Source: Helicostylum pulchrum
Lineage: Eukaryota > Mucoromycota > Mucoromycetes > Mucorales > Mucoraceae
DNA length: 64,000 nucleotides
Direction of reading: 5' to 3'
NCBI GenBank assembly: GCA_025677825.1
Contig: JAIXMO010000009.1
Location: 558,001 to 622,000, forward strand
Of this stretch, positions 37,012 through 49,170 are shown piece by piece. Below the pieces are notes generated by a model. That model saw nothing but the letters and a program-made list of their open reading frames with translations, was not told the DNA's origin and did not search any database. The translations under genes and the position numbers were made by a program. Numbering within the stretch: the first letter of the stretch is position 1; every line of letters starts with the position of its first letter.

Positions 37012-38658
37012 GATATTTGATCCGGTACAAACTAGTTTGTAGTTTTGTTCAATTGATCCTTAATTTAGTAAATATACTGGTTTATAAATAAAATTACTAT
37101 TCCACGTTCAAAGGGAGCTTTTTTCCTGTGGTATGCGGGTGCACTTTTTTAATTGACCGTGTAAATTGACCCTGTAAATATCAAGGATTCCCCATTATTT
37201 TATGTGGTCAAATCGATTTTCTTCAGCAGTAAACCAATAAACTAAATCAGTGTATATCTCTTTATTTGTAAAAACTAATACTCTCTAACTTTAAATAAGT
37301 AAGTATAAATAAAAAGTAACACTCTGGTACAGTTGGATTAAAAACGCACGAAAAAAATTATTATGTACAGTAGCAACAAAAAAAAAATATGACGAAAAAA
37401 ACTTTATTATTATTCATTATCTAAAAGTGATAATTCCTTTTTTACTAACAGAACAAACGTCAAGGTGCTTTCGGGTCAAGAAAAAAAAAAAGGGCTGGCA
37501 TTGAGAAACAGGTATTAAATATCCTATTGTCGCGTGTTATTATTTTCACAGACTTGTAAGAAAATTTTTTTTTGATTAGTTTTCACTTGGCTACGTAAAC
37601 CGGGGCGCTTAGAAAATAATTCTGTTGTTGTTTATACATTCTTGATTTATTACTTTGAATTCGCTTAATAGTTCTACCTGCAGGATATAAAAAAAGGGGA
37701 GTTTACAAATAACTTTGTTATATGAAACATAGTGTGTGGGTGTATAAATGTCGTACATAACGACGCGTTAAGCGTATAATGACGAAGAAACTTCCATATT
37801 TTCTGTTTAATTATCGACTCTAATTAACCTTGTAAGAAAAAAAAAAGTGTATACGTGTAAAAAGGACGACAGTAAATTAAAGTTTAATCTTATGAACACG
37901 TAAACTCTTGTAATCTGTATATCGTTTTAATTACTGGAAGGATCAGAAGATCCTAAAAAGAGTTTTATACACGAATATTGTACCGGAAAGAAATGCATGA
38001 AACTCTGACGTTTCCGCTTCCGGTTTTTTTAACATTACAGAAAAATTATTGGTGAGAGAGGAAAGCGTGGTTCATGCCCCCCGCGCGCACGCATGCCACA
38101 CAGTCAATTATTTCTCGGGGAACCGCATCATTAGGAAACTAACAAATAGATTATTTTCTTGACGTTCTAACGCTTAACAGAGTTAAATCAAAATAAATAG
38201 TAATTAAAACTCCCATAAAATCATGTTTGTTAATTGTTTATAAAAAAATGATATTAAAAAAAATGATCGGTGGCACAGCAATGGCATCATTTTTTGTGTT
38301 GAGTGAGGAAAATGATACCATGAAGAGAGAGAGGGGGGGGGGGATGTTACGGTACCTTTTGTATATTACCAACTACTCATTTATGTCACTTGATCAATGA
38401 TTAAACTGCATTTATTGTAACTCAAAACGATTTATTATGAAATTGCTGATCTCGGTAAATTCAAAACAACTGAGGGGCGGAACAGAAAAAACCATTTTTT
38501 TGCACCGCAATGCATCTTGATTGAATGATTCTTTTTAATTTGAGCTTTACTGTTACACCATTCTATTGACACTTTAAGTCGTCAATTCTGTTTTTTTTGA
38601 AAAAAAGTTTAATCATGTTGAACTGACTATATATATACTCCTTGAAAAAAAAAATGGG
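37012..38658. other. Gene-free spacer before secreted-protein gene
   Basis: AT-rich with poly-A/T tracts, one G9 tract at 38334-38342 and a short GC-rich patch near 38078 (CCCCCCGCGCGCACGC). No convincing reading frame or RNA gene. Confidence 0.45.
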
Positions 38659-38667
38659 TATATAAAT
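38659..38667 (+). promoter_or_regulatory. TATA box of secreted-protein gene
   Basis: TATATAAAT lies 74-82 bp before the chosen start at 38741. The ATG at 38666 overlaps this box and would add a non-secretory extension, so it was not used as the start. Confidence 0.6.
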
Positions 38668-38740
38668 GAGGTCAGAAACAAACCAAAAAAAAATCTTTAC
38701 TTTTTACAAAATCTTGAGCAGGTTCTCTACTATTACATAC

Positions 38741-39478
38741 ATGAAATCAACAATTATTTTAGCCATTGTCTTCTTTTGCATGCTGGTGAATGCAAAGCCC
38801 TTAAACAGAAGATCCATCAAAGCTTGTTACAAAAATGCAAGATTGACACAATACTGGATTCCTAAAGAAGGCGATAAAGATATGTTGAATGACGGTAAAG
38901 TCGTTACGTTAAGTGGCAGTAAGACATCTACGTTAAAGACAACAAGCGGGTCTACTATTGCTAAAGTATCTAAGACAACTTATGAGGTAATAACAAAAAA
39001 AAAAGGGTGCGAAAAAAATAACCAAATTAACTCTTTTTTTTTTTATGTGTAGAAATTTCAAATGGAAGGTACTGGTTTACTTCAAAATGGTATTATGGTG
39101 AACTTGGATTCAGGCAAAGACTCGTTTTTAAAGGTGGATCGTGATGAAAGTCCCTATGGGTTAGGAAGTACTGACAACAACCATTTATCTCCTTGGGTGA
39201 GTGTTGCCTCTAACGACATGAAGCAAGGGTCAAAACTGTTTATCAAGGAATTAAAAGGTGTCAAATTACCTGACGGCAAGACCCATAACGGCTGCGTACG
39301 TGTGGATGATGAAGGCTGGAGCTTCAGCGGGTGTCAGATCGATTTCTTTGTGCTTCAGTATACTGCGTACAAAAAGTTACAAGATATTTTGCCTGAGCAT
39401 GTCACTGTGACTGAAGACTCGAGTTGTAAAATATTAAATTACGTTACTTCTGCTGTAAAGAAATGGGCAGTGATTTAA
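38741..39478 (+). CDS. Secreted protein with barwin/3D-like double-psi barrel features
   Basis: Two exons, 38741-38986 and 39053-39478, give 223 residues. The signal peptide is STIILAIVFFCMLVNAKP. The mature protein opens with ACYKNARLTQYWIPKEGD, then FQMEGTGLLQNGIMVNLD, GSKLFIKELKGVKLPDGK and ends its core with CVRVDDEGWSFSGCQIDFFV. The order 'T-x-Y ... G-x-G ... G-x-L-x-I-x-x-L-G ... G-x-x-V-x-D-x ... IDFF' resembles double-psi barrel domains (3D/RlpA/MltA-like), which bind or cut wall glycans, but the match is by eye. Six cysteines, none in the linker, suggest disulphides. It is isolated in a repeat-rich zone and has a strong TATA box. Role in the wall or outside the cell is inference. Confidence 0.72.
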
Positions 39479-39641
39479 ATAAATAAATAGATTCTTTAAA
39501 AAAAAAAACGTTTTTAATAATAATATATACCTGGATATATATGTAATATGAGAAAAAAGAGAGAGCCAGAGATAAAAGAGAGAGAGTGTGTGCAGAAATA
39601 TATATACAATATTTAAAAATTAAAAAAAGGGTTTTACAAAT

Positions 39642-42149
39642 TTAAGAAAACGTATCATGGTCTTCATCGTCATCATATACAACGTCAGATAAAGGAGATG
39701 GAGGTATATAATTCAAATCTTCCGGATCGTCTTGGATTTGATAAACTGGAGTGGAGGGATGTTCTTCTACTTTTGTTTGAGGTTGAGGTTGTTGTGCGGG
39801 GAATGGTTGTGAAGATAATTTCTTGACGGGCGAATTTGATTTTTTGGGTGGTTTTCTTGATTTTTTACCGACGGCCATCTTTTTCTTTTTGATTTTACGA
39901 TTTGGCCATTCTTGTTTAAATATGGTAAAGTGTCGTTCGCAGCGAGGGCACCGTTTAGGCCGCCAGTCCGTAAAGATGGCGCTGGGGCTCCACGTCCACG
40001 TCGCCAGTTCGTTTGTAATCGACATATCCGCACCTACCTGTTCCGAAATATCCTGTTTTTTTAAAGGTCGTGCGCACGCAATACAGGTTAAATCTTGGAT
40101 CGGTGTAGGCGTGACGGTTTTCGTCTGTTTTTTCGTAGTGGAAGAAGCGATTGATTTTGTCGCAGCAGGTACTTCTTCTTCCTCCTCTTCTTCCTCATCG
40201 CTGGACCATGAACTACTAACGGACGAAAGATCAGACACATCGTCGAAAAAATCATCCAATGCCCTATTCTCTTCTTCTTCATCGTCTTGCTGCTTATTAA
40301 ATAATCCGTCATCCATCTCTCGTCGCCAGCAACGATCCTCATTTTTTGTTATTAACCTAGGTGATAGACTCACTGCCGAATCCGCTTTTGAATCACTTGT
40401 TGGTGATGCAGGTAGTGTCTTTTGTTGTTGTTGTTGTTGCTGTTGTTGTTGTAATAAAATTCTGTTGGCAGCATCACGATGAATATCTGGATTTACGACC
40501 ACTGTAATTTGCTGTTGATCTTGTAATAATTTCTTTTTTGCTGCGGTAGCCGCAGCAGCAGCAGCAGCAGCAGCTTTTTTCTCTTGGACGTTTAAATACT
40601 CTGCGTCCATCACTGCGTCCACTAATAAATCCAGTAAGGGGCAATCAGATGCTCTGCGTTCCTCCAGTGCTGGTTCTTCCTCTTCGTCACTACCGCATAA
40701 AAAGCCAATTGTCATTACTTTTAATCTGGACATTCTTTCTGTTGTAGGTGATATTGGTAATGTGTTGATGATAGGTTCTTCTTTAATTAAAACTGGCGGA
40801 GTAGGTGATTGTTCTATATCAGGCATCATTTGCTGTTGTTTTTCCTCTTGACCTATCAAATCCTCCAGTGAACCAAGAGAAGCTCTTTTTGATCTGCGTG
40901 GTGAAGGCGTTTGAGAATAATCTACGATAAGATCATTCGATAAGTATATAAACTATTTTCTATTTTATTTTTTTGTTATACAAACCTTCGTGTAAAGCCG
41001 GCTTTCGTTTCCGCGTACTACGCCTGGTACCACATAAATCATCATCTTTATAATCGATTGGTGTATTTTCTTTTGTTTCAAGTGGGGCAAAATAACCCAT
41101 ACTTTGCCTAATAGAAAAAAAAAAGTTAGTTTTATCTACTCTCACAAAAAAACAATTAAAGAAAAAAGAAAAAAAAAAACTTACTTTTCACATGTAATAC
41201 ATCTGCACTCGCAATTATTTTCTCCAAAGTAATGTTTACCATAATACACTGTAATTTCTTCACCCAATTTAATTTCTTTTACCACTTTAAACGTAATTGA
41301 ATTTTGACCAAGTGATATAAACTATATAAAAGAAAGAAAAAAAGAAAGAAAAAAAAATAAGTTAAATTCTCTTGACCAGTTAAAATTTTTCGTTTTTTTT
41401 TTTTTACCCTGCAATTTGAATCACAATCATGATTTGCAAAACGAGCAGGACCTAAGAAGAGACAACTACAGTTTTTACGAGTAGACCACATGACACTAAA
41501 ATCGCGATTTCCCTTCTTTAATTCAGCATCGTCTTTTGGATCCAAACAAGCTATCATACCAGTCAACAATCGCATTTCATCACCCACATGCCAGTCTTTT
41601 GTTGCGACTAAACATGCCTCTACTCTCCTACCACTGCCACAATACCTTCTTGTATCTCCCACTTCATAACCTGCATTGGGCATGTACCTGATCACAAGGA
41701 ATTACTATTTACCCACACAAGAGACAACCAATATCATCAAAAAAAAAAAAAAAACTTACATGTAGAGATAACGTTTCATGTGTTGAATGAATTCTTGAAT
41801 TTGTTTTTGATTCTTGACAGCTAAATAGTGTTTAAAATAATCCATACTAAAAAATAGAATAAAATGATGTGAGTATGATGCTATATTGTTACATATTTTT
41901 AGTGGTGGAACCGTACGCTAATAATTCGTTCACAGCATCCATAGGTCTTGCATTTTCTAGTACGTTTCTTTGTATGATATCAAGTATCTTTTGATTAGGC
42001 ACTCTGGGTCTTCGATGGTCGTTGTTCATTTTAATCGTATTGAACCAAAGAAACAAGTTATCCAGAAAAATATCTGTAAAAAGATCATCGTATCTTGACA
42101 AGACCTTGAAATCCATCAAGTTGTTTTGTTGTTGTTGAATTACTTGCAT
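39642..42149 (-). CDS. SET9: SET-domain histone H4-K20 methyltransferase (Set9/KMT5 type)
   Basis: About 680 residues over several short exons, starting at 42149 (MQVIQQQQNNLMDFKVLSRYDD). The N-terminal ~100 residues match the Suv4-20/Set9 pre-SET helices. The SET core has GDEMRLLTGMIACLDPKDD, FLGPARFANHDCDSNCR (the NHDC motif binding SAM) and, after an intron, a Cys-rich post-SET (NNCECRCITCEK). The long C-terminal half is disordered, with Ala9, Gln10 and acidic tracts, and ends with a Cys pair plus CPRCERHFTIFKQEWPNRK, a zinc-binding module also seen in fission-yeast Set9. The enzyme methylates H4K20 and supports the DNA-damage checkpoint in S. pombe. Confidence 0.86.
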
Positions 42150-42478
42150 TTTTTTTTCACTTTTTGTTAAAAAAAAATTGACAGTGTTTAACTGTCCATG
42201 AACATAATTAAAAAAAGAAAAAAAGAGGAAAAAAAAGAGGATCCAAAAGAAAAAAAGAAAAACGTAAAAATAAAAAATAAAGTGGCGATTAAAACGCATT
42301 CGCGCTCGAAGAATGACGTCATTCTTTTTGTGGTTTATCTTGTTTGTCCAAGTGGATCACGTTGCCTCTAAACAGCTTTTGGCCTGTTTGCATCTGCTGA
42401 CCACAAACATCTCTAATATTTATAATGTAAATTTCTTTATCTCGTCCCTTTTCTCTTTTTCTTCTTTGCAATAAAAAA

Positions 42479-45330
42479 ATGTCTAGAACAGTAGATGAAG
42501 AAGTTCTTAAAGGATCGATCCTGCAAGTGGATTCTCCTGAACCTGCTTTACTTCGAGTAGAAACACTTGATCCAATGTAAGATAAACACCATACGTACGC
42601 GCGTAAAATGCATGTCCTAATACTTTTTTTTGTTGTAGTCGAGATTATCAAACACAATCCTGGAAAAACGGTCTTGGAAAGACGTCTCAAATATCCATTT
42701 ATCCCGCTTGCAAAGACATTAGACAAGAAGGTTTCTTTTGGCGTCTATCTGAAAACGAAATTGATGCTGATTTTAACTTTCCCATCTTACTGGGTTACGA
42801 ATGGTAAGAGCACACACGCATGTACAAAAAGAAAGGGGATTAAAACTTACAAAAATAAACAAAAAAATAGCACAAATATTATTTTACCAAATTCAAACCC
42901 TCGTAAATCAATTATTCATTTAAACCATCGTGGAGAAGAAGCTTCTACTACCATCAAACCCTTATTCCCTTACTCTTGGAACAGCGAATGGTAAGTTACT
43001 ACCCTCTAACTAAACATTTTAATTAATATCACGTAAACAAAAGGATGACGAGCTGTAAGGTAACCAATGCGCCTGTGACAAGTCTCCAGCTCCTTATCAA
43101 ACGAGAGCTCGGGACCGCTCAGTTCTCGGTGGACAAGGTCTCTAACGAAAGCAGCGAAACGGGCCGAAAGTTAATTCTTAGTGCCTTTTATTTAGTCTAT
43201 GTGGTCGATGGTAATGTACGTATCGGTGTCGACGAGAACAGCCCTCAGGGGTATAATGGTGTCTTGACATCTGGACAGACCCTTTACATTGAACGTGATG
43301 AAGATGCGAGTCCTACCAGTATGCTGATCCAAGCATCTGATACTACCGGTGCTGTTGGTGACCGTGATCTAGGTAACTTTGTACTCGTATGCTACTGGGT
43401 AATACCCCTCAACTAACTCTTTTTTTTTTTTTTTTTTTTTTTGGTTAGATGCTACGGTGGTAACAATTCAAATCACGGAAATCAAACCAAAAGGTGCTCC
43501 TTCTACTATCGGTACCACACTTTCAGACTACTTTGCTTTGCAAACCAATCACTATTCAGCAGCCAATACACCTGCTGCGCCAGTGACCTCGTACCCTTCT
43601 ACGCCTAGCGCTGGGTTAGCCACGATCCAGCCCGACGACGATGCATCGAGTCGTCGCCGTGACCCGCGACGAAAAGGATCACTGGTGGTGTATGACGACC
43701 AGCCGTACTGGAACCTTCCGCAGAACGCAGCACAGCGTATGGCAGCTCAAGAAGCCAACGCATCTGCATCGTCTATCCCCGTTTCCTCCGACGACATCGG
43801 TGGAGAACTAGCTACTTCTTTAAAAAAGACAGAACCGTCCGTGAAGGAAAGTATTGGTAAGATGGAGTCCAGTCAAATCTATGAACCTCCCACCTTTGAT
43901 TTTTTGAACCAGGATACCGACGTGCCTCCCCCCGTTGTACGCGATCGGTTAGTGGTGGAGGATTTTCCAAAGCATAGTATTAGTACGGCTTGGATTAAGA
44001 TGGTGAAGCAAGGTTTAAGTGAGTGGCTGAGATTACCTGTCATTGTTTGCAGAGGAACCGAAGACGGGTAAAGGCTGGGTTTTGATGGGAAAAAAAGATT
44101 TTGCTTTTATACATGCGAAACTGAAACTTTTCTTTTAATAGGCCGGTGGTAGGTATCACTGCTGCTGTACATGGAAATGAATTAAACGGAGTTCCGTGTA
44201 TTCACCGGTAAAATACCTACACGCATCACTTTGCAGAAAGAAAAAAACTAACACTTCAAAAAAATAGAGTCGTGTCTCAAATCGACGTCAATAAACTTCA
44301 CGGTACAGTTGTTGCAGTGCCTTGCGTCAATGTGTCAGGGTACCTGAAGTTTATGAGAGAGTTTGCCGACGGAAGAGATTTGAACCGTTACTTTCCTGGT
44401 AGAGAAGACGGATTTGCGTCCCAGGTGTACTGTTACCAGTTAATGAAGAAGGTCATTTCGCAGTTTAATTACTTGATTGATTTGCATACTGCTAGTTTTG
44501 GTCGAGTGAATTCATACTACGTTCGCGCTGACATGGTAAAAAACTATTACACGTACATAAGAAAATAACGGTAGCATTAAATATATAATTAGAACGACCC
44601 GGTTTCGGCTACAATGGCTAGGTTGCAGCAGCCTCAGATCGTGTTGCATAATTCTGGGCAAGATGGCACGCTTCGATCTGCTGCTTCTGCTCGAGGTATT
44701 CGCGCCATCACTGTTGAAATTGGCAACCCCCAATTATTCCAAAGCCAGTATGTTCAAGTGAGTGCCCTTCTTTATATCGTCTCACTGTTTTTTTTTTGAC
44801 TTTTTTTATAAGTGGTCGTACATTGGCGTCATGCGTATTTTAGATCATTTGGAAATGTATACACTGGATTATCAATCCAGTGTACAAGATATCGTTGCGT
44901 TAGGACCACCTAGTACGATTCTTTGTTCCAAAGGATTCTGGGTGAGTTATTTAGTATATTATTTGTACTTGCTTTTTATAAACTAACAACAAAAATAACA
45001 GATATATACAAAGACGGGTGGTGTATTAGAAGTGTATCCTGGTGTAAACACGATTATTAAAAAGGGTGATATTATTGCTCGTATCAAGAACATTTTTGGA
45101 AATGTTGTAGATGAATATTATGCACCTTGCAGTGGCATTGTAAAAAAAAAAAAAAAAAAAAGATTTGTTGTTGTTGTTGTTGCTAAAGTAAGAAACTAAA
45201 TTATTTCTATATCTAGGTAATCGGTAGAAGCTCAAATCCGGTCGCCATGTCAGGTGATCGAATAGTCCATTTAGGCGTAATCAAGAAAAAGAGTGAAAGC
45301 TTACCAAAAGAAGCAAAAGAGAATTATTAA
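42479..45330 (+). CDS. HutD/Ves cupin fused to AstE/AspA-type zinc deacylase
   Basis: Eleven exons (42479-42576, 42639-42803, 42871-42990, 43044-43372, 43449-44067, 44142-44207, 44268-44535, 44593-44757, 44813-44941, 45002-45139, 45217-45330) join with matching phases to 736 residues. Residues ~30-245 are a HutD/Ves-like cupin (SWKNGLGKTSQISIYP, FFWRLSENEID, NGVLTSGQTLYIERD). A Pro/Ser-rich linker of ~150 residues follows. Residues ~440-735 are a succinylglutamate desuccinylase/aspartoacylase: zinc ligands in AAVHGNELNG and LIDLHTASFG, DLNRYFPG, catalytic Glu in AITVEIGNP, and a C-terminal barrel (GVLEVYPGVNTIIKKGD). Such enzymes hydrolyse N-acyl amino acids. The fusion of these two families is unusual; the reaction is unknown. 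Confidence 0.85.
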
Positions 45331-45408
45331 AAAAATAAATAAATTTTTTTTATTATGAGTAGTTAGAGAGGAGAGGGGATTAATATGCTTTAAATGAGAT
45401 TATGATTA

Positions 45409-46011
45409 TTAAATGCTGATTCTAGTGGAATTAAATACATGCGTAGAGTAAGAGTAAGCATTGGATTTACTTGTAGGCTGATCAGACAAGCCTAAAAAGA
45501 GAGGAGATCTTAAATCCATTAAATTAGGCTGTTCTTCAGTACCATGGAAGGAAGAAGAAGCAGAAGAGTTACCAGATGGGGTATCATCGAGAGAAGGTAT
45601 AGGAGAAAGCTCAATATGGTGTTTACGAGTCTTGTTACGTTCTTCAATTAAAATCTTGGCCTCAGCTTCATAGTCCCTTGAGGGATCAATGGGTTCAGGT
45701 TCATCATAGATGATACCTATTTCTTCAAAAAAGAGTTGGACACCGTCCATACTTTTAATGTGGTTATTTTTATCGGTAATACATTCTTCTGGATTTAATA
45801 GTAAGATGGTAGCGAGGTTTTCTTGACATTCACTATCGTCGATCCATGTATAGATTTCTTCTTCTTGTTGATTATAGTAATCATCATCATATTGGTAGTC
45901 ATCTTCTTCTGGTGTTAAACAAACGAATCCAGGAATACAGAATTCATTATTTTGTTCTTGTTCTTCGTTATTGTTGTTATTGTTGTTGTTATTATTGTTG
46001 TTAAAAGTCAT
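45409..46011 (-). CDS. Acidic low-complexity protein of unknown function
   Basis: Single exon, 200 residues, start at 46011. It opens with MTF and a run of 12 Asn, then Glu/Gln-rich sequence and a strongly acidic segment (EEDDYQYDDDYYNQQEEEIY). The middle part (DPSRDYEAEAKILIEERNKT) looks ordered, and the tail is Ser-rich. No catalytic or binding motif recognised. The gene is convergent with the HutD-AstE gene, 78 bp apart. The length of the open frame and codon choice typical of the neighbours support a real gene; the C-terminal Ser/Pro stretches could be phosphorylation sites. Confidence 0.6.
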   Translation of the reverse strand: MTFNNNNNNNNNNNNEEQEQNNEFCIPGFVCLTPEEDDYQYDDDYYNQQEEEIYTWIDDSECQENLATILLLNPEECITDKNNHIKSMDGVQLFFEEIGIIYDEPEPIDPSRDYEAEAKILIEERNKTRKHHIELSPIPSLDDTPSGNSSASSSFHGTEEQPNLMDLRSPLFLGLSDQPTSKSNAYSYSTHVFNSTRISI

Positions 46012-49000
46012 CTTTGTTTTTTGGGTGTAATTTTAAATCGTAATTTCCATTAGGGGTTTCTTTATGAAGTAGTATAAAAAAAAAGTTTATATAAAGTGAA
46101 AGGATTTTAATATTTTTGAAACTTTCTGACTTTCATCGCTAGTATTTATACTTAAAAATTTTTTTTTAAAAAAAGGGTTCGATTATAATCCAATTTCAGA
46201 TCGGGAATAGTAGGAACGATTCTTTGCAGCTTAAGCCAAACTAGTAATAAAGTCTTGGCCAATCGTATCCCTTTTTGATTTGGTCGATAGAGCTTCGCCA
46301 CTTCTGTTGGAGGCTGTGGCTCTGCTTTTTTTTTTTCTTTTAGAGGAAAAGAAGCTTCTTGAAAATCTTTACAGAATGAAACTTTAATACTTCTTCATTA
46401 GTCATTTTCTAATGTTTTATTTGCAAGTTATTTACAAAGTGATATATATGCCGCGGGCTACGCTATTAAACTGTAAGCGGGCAAAATGTCTATTTAGTAA
46501 TTGGACCGAGCTTTTTCTTTACGTGTTACACCATATATATATATGTCTGTTTTTTTTTTATTTGACACGAGAGAAAAATTGCTAATAAAAATCTCGCTTT
46601 ATTTTTTCTTAATTGCTAATTTTAATATTTCGGTTGATCTCGGACAACTTTTCCAGACAAAATGGAAAATTATCTTCTCACCCCGCACTTGATGTTTATA
46701 CGATTAGTTTTAAATCAAGCAAAATGTTCTATATTCGCGTTACTTATTTTTCTATTTTAACTCACTGCAATAAATAATAATGCAAAAACGTATATACAAG
46801 CAAAAAACGAGGGTAAACAAACCATTTTATTTTAAAAAAAAGTGGTATCATCGTTTTGCACCTTTTTACTTTTTATTGTATTTTTCAGTAGCAGCTACCA
46901 ATAATTTCAACTAAAACCCTTTGTATCTTATCTGACAGGGTTGTCTTATCTTTTCTTCCAAAAAAAAAGTACCTTTTTCTCTCTTCTTTACAGTGAGGTT
47001 CCACAAAATACATTGGTTGCGGATGACAGACTATTCTACTGCGCTTCCACTCTCAATTTACTTTTTTGAGAAAAATTGCGCACTTGTGCCAGGTTAATTT
47101 GGTCAAATGTTTGATGCTAGTTTGTCAATGGTATCGGTAATACAGTACATAGACTTCCTGAATGTTAACAGCTTACTCAAGACATCAGTATAATTATCCA
47201 AATCAGCAATCGTAGAGGGAAGAGAAAACTGAAACTTGGGAACCTTTAGGTATAGACCATCAGCATCCACTAATAACAAACCAGCGTTAGTCATTTATGT
47301 CCATAAGCCATTTACTATTACTCACGTTTAATTTTTACGTTCCCAGACGTGGGGAAGAGATACTCGAAAAAATTGGACCATACCACACGTAAATAATCAT
47401 TTTCTGAGAAAGCAGGAGGATCAACTTAACATAATGGGATGCATCTGTATGAGGTTAGGCCTAATACCAATTAAATCAATATACCGATTAAATAATTAAG
47501 TATCCTCTTATCAGAGACTTACATGTGTTCATATAACTTTAAACAAAAGACATGTTGTTTTTTAAGGTGTTTTGGAAATATTTGGTAAAGATACTTTAAT
47601 CCACAACCAATGTCTCTTGTGTTTTTTTTTGTTCTAAAAAAAAAGGAACGAATTATTTTGCGTTCTATTTAGCTACTATTACTGTTTACTTACATTAGTC
47701 CCAATTTTGTAATATCATATTTTTTAGTATACATTTCGACCAAAAATTCCATTCACTGTCTTTGAACAAATATTTTTGAGAGCTTTCGGTAATATCACAG
47801 CGCACTCAGAAAAGAGAGCACGGTATATTACTTTTTACTTGTCTTTATAAAGCATTTTAAAAAAACGCAGCTTAATATCTATACGCTATCGTAGTCGCCG
47901 TAAAACCGCATTTGAGCGCTCGTAACAAGTGCTCTGGTGCATGGCTGTTGCCAGAAGAAGAACAGTATCCTTTTTGTACGGACATAAAAAAATAAAAGAA
48001 AGGCACTAAAAAGAAGCAGAATAACCAAAATAAGATATAAAGATGTATATAAGAAAAACATAACACTTACTGGTATACACAGTAAAACGAAAACGAGAAA
48101 GAAAAGTGATTATTATATTTGCTCATGTGATGTATTTAATCAATGCTGTTTTTTTCGCTCTCCCTGCGGCTTTATAGACTTACAATATTTTACGGAATCT
48201 ATGTTTTTCTTATAAGATCCCCTTTTCGAAGGGATAGAACGGTCAACTTCGATCGTCAGTTGAATACTAAGACTCTTGAAAAAAAAACCTATTTACTAAA
48301 CTTTCAATGGTGCTTTAATTCAAATTAAAAAAAGGCCACACGTCGGTGTTTAAATTAATGTGGTTTTTTATACCTTTTGTATGTATAAGGGATGTAGCCA
48401 AGTTAAGAAAAGAGCAATATAGTTTTTTTAGTATAAGGTCATGATTATTTTATATGTGAGAAGAGAAAAAAAACTGCTCACAGTTTTCATAAGGTTTACG
48501 GAATCAAATAGGTTATAATTTATCGTAAGTTAATCAAGAGCATGACATAATATATATTAAAGAAAGAATGTTTACGTAAAATGAAATATGTTAGGGTCCT
48601 TTTTTTTTTTTTTTTTTTTTTGTAATCTAAACCAAAAGTAGTACCCAATTATTTCCTTTTACACTTCAAGAACTTGGCAATGAACTTATTTTTCTTTTTT
48701 TTCTTGTCGGGAAACTAAAATTTAGGTTGATGATCCGCCCTTGTAAAAAGGAACTCAGTCTTCGAATCAATGAAAAAGATCCTTTGTCTTTTCCCAGTCG
48801 CGGCCGCAGCAGCAGCGACCACAACAACTAAACCCCACTCTATCGCTACTTTTGTAAGCGCCTGACTTAAACCAGTAATCCTTCTATTTCCCATTTAAGA
48901 ATATTTATATACGCAGTAAGTGCCATCACCTGACTTAAAGCTTCTTAGAATGCTTTCTATTACGTAGTAGAAGCGATTGCTTTTTAGTATAATCGGAGTT

Positions 49001-49104
49001 TCCCCACAAATTTACACACCTTCCATAAACCTACCCCGGCCCGAGGAGGTCGGTACGACATGTTTATTTTTGTGTCACCACAGTATTCTCACTGCTCTAA
49101 CAAC
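46012..49104. other. Large spacer holding several coding relics
   Basis: No intact gene seen. Two minus-strand tracts look like decayed protein: about 46160-46400 (AKLYRPNQKGIRLAKTLLLV, frame broken in an A10 run) and 47103-47420 (DPPAFSENDYLRVVWSNFFE, then an intron or shift, then LLLVDADGLYLKVPKFQFSL). Poly-T runs of 20 or more occur near 48601. Confidence 0.4.
47103..47420 (-). pseudogene. Relic of an unassigned gene or mobile-element protein
   Basis: Two pieces in different frames remain: a front part with ENDYLRVVWSNFFEYLFPTS and a rear part of 63 codons ending in SMYCITDTIDKLASNI. The pattern resembles proteins I associate with repeated, transposon-linked genes of mucoralean moulds, but the family cannot be named. 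Confidence 0.35.
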
Positions 49105-49170
49105 GTGTCAAAAACAGACACCGTAATGTCCGTAAACTGACATCACATCAATAATCGAATTGGAGCAACA
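49105..49170 (+). pseudogene. Zinc-finger family fragment E
   Basis: GTGTCAAAAACAGACACCGT, followed by sequence through AATGTCCGTAAACTGACATC and CATCAATAATCGAATTGGAG, matches the first finger of the intact gene at about 52937-53050, with an internal deletion of roughly 55 bp. Plus strand, next to the 3' end of copy C. Confidence 0.65.

Noticed and set aside
38666..38740. Upstream in-frame ATG of the secreted protein
   Set aside because: It lies within the TATATAAAT box and would bury the signal peptide behind 25 polar residues.
39823..40482. Plus-strand 219-codon frame with poly-Ser and poly-Cys
   Set aside because: It is the mirror of acidic and poly-Gln tracts in Set9; composition is an artefact of repeats.
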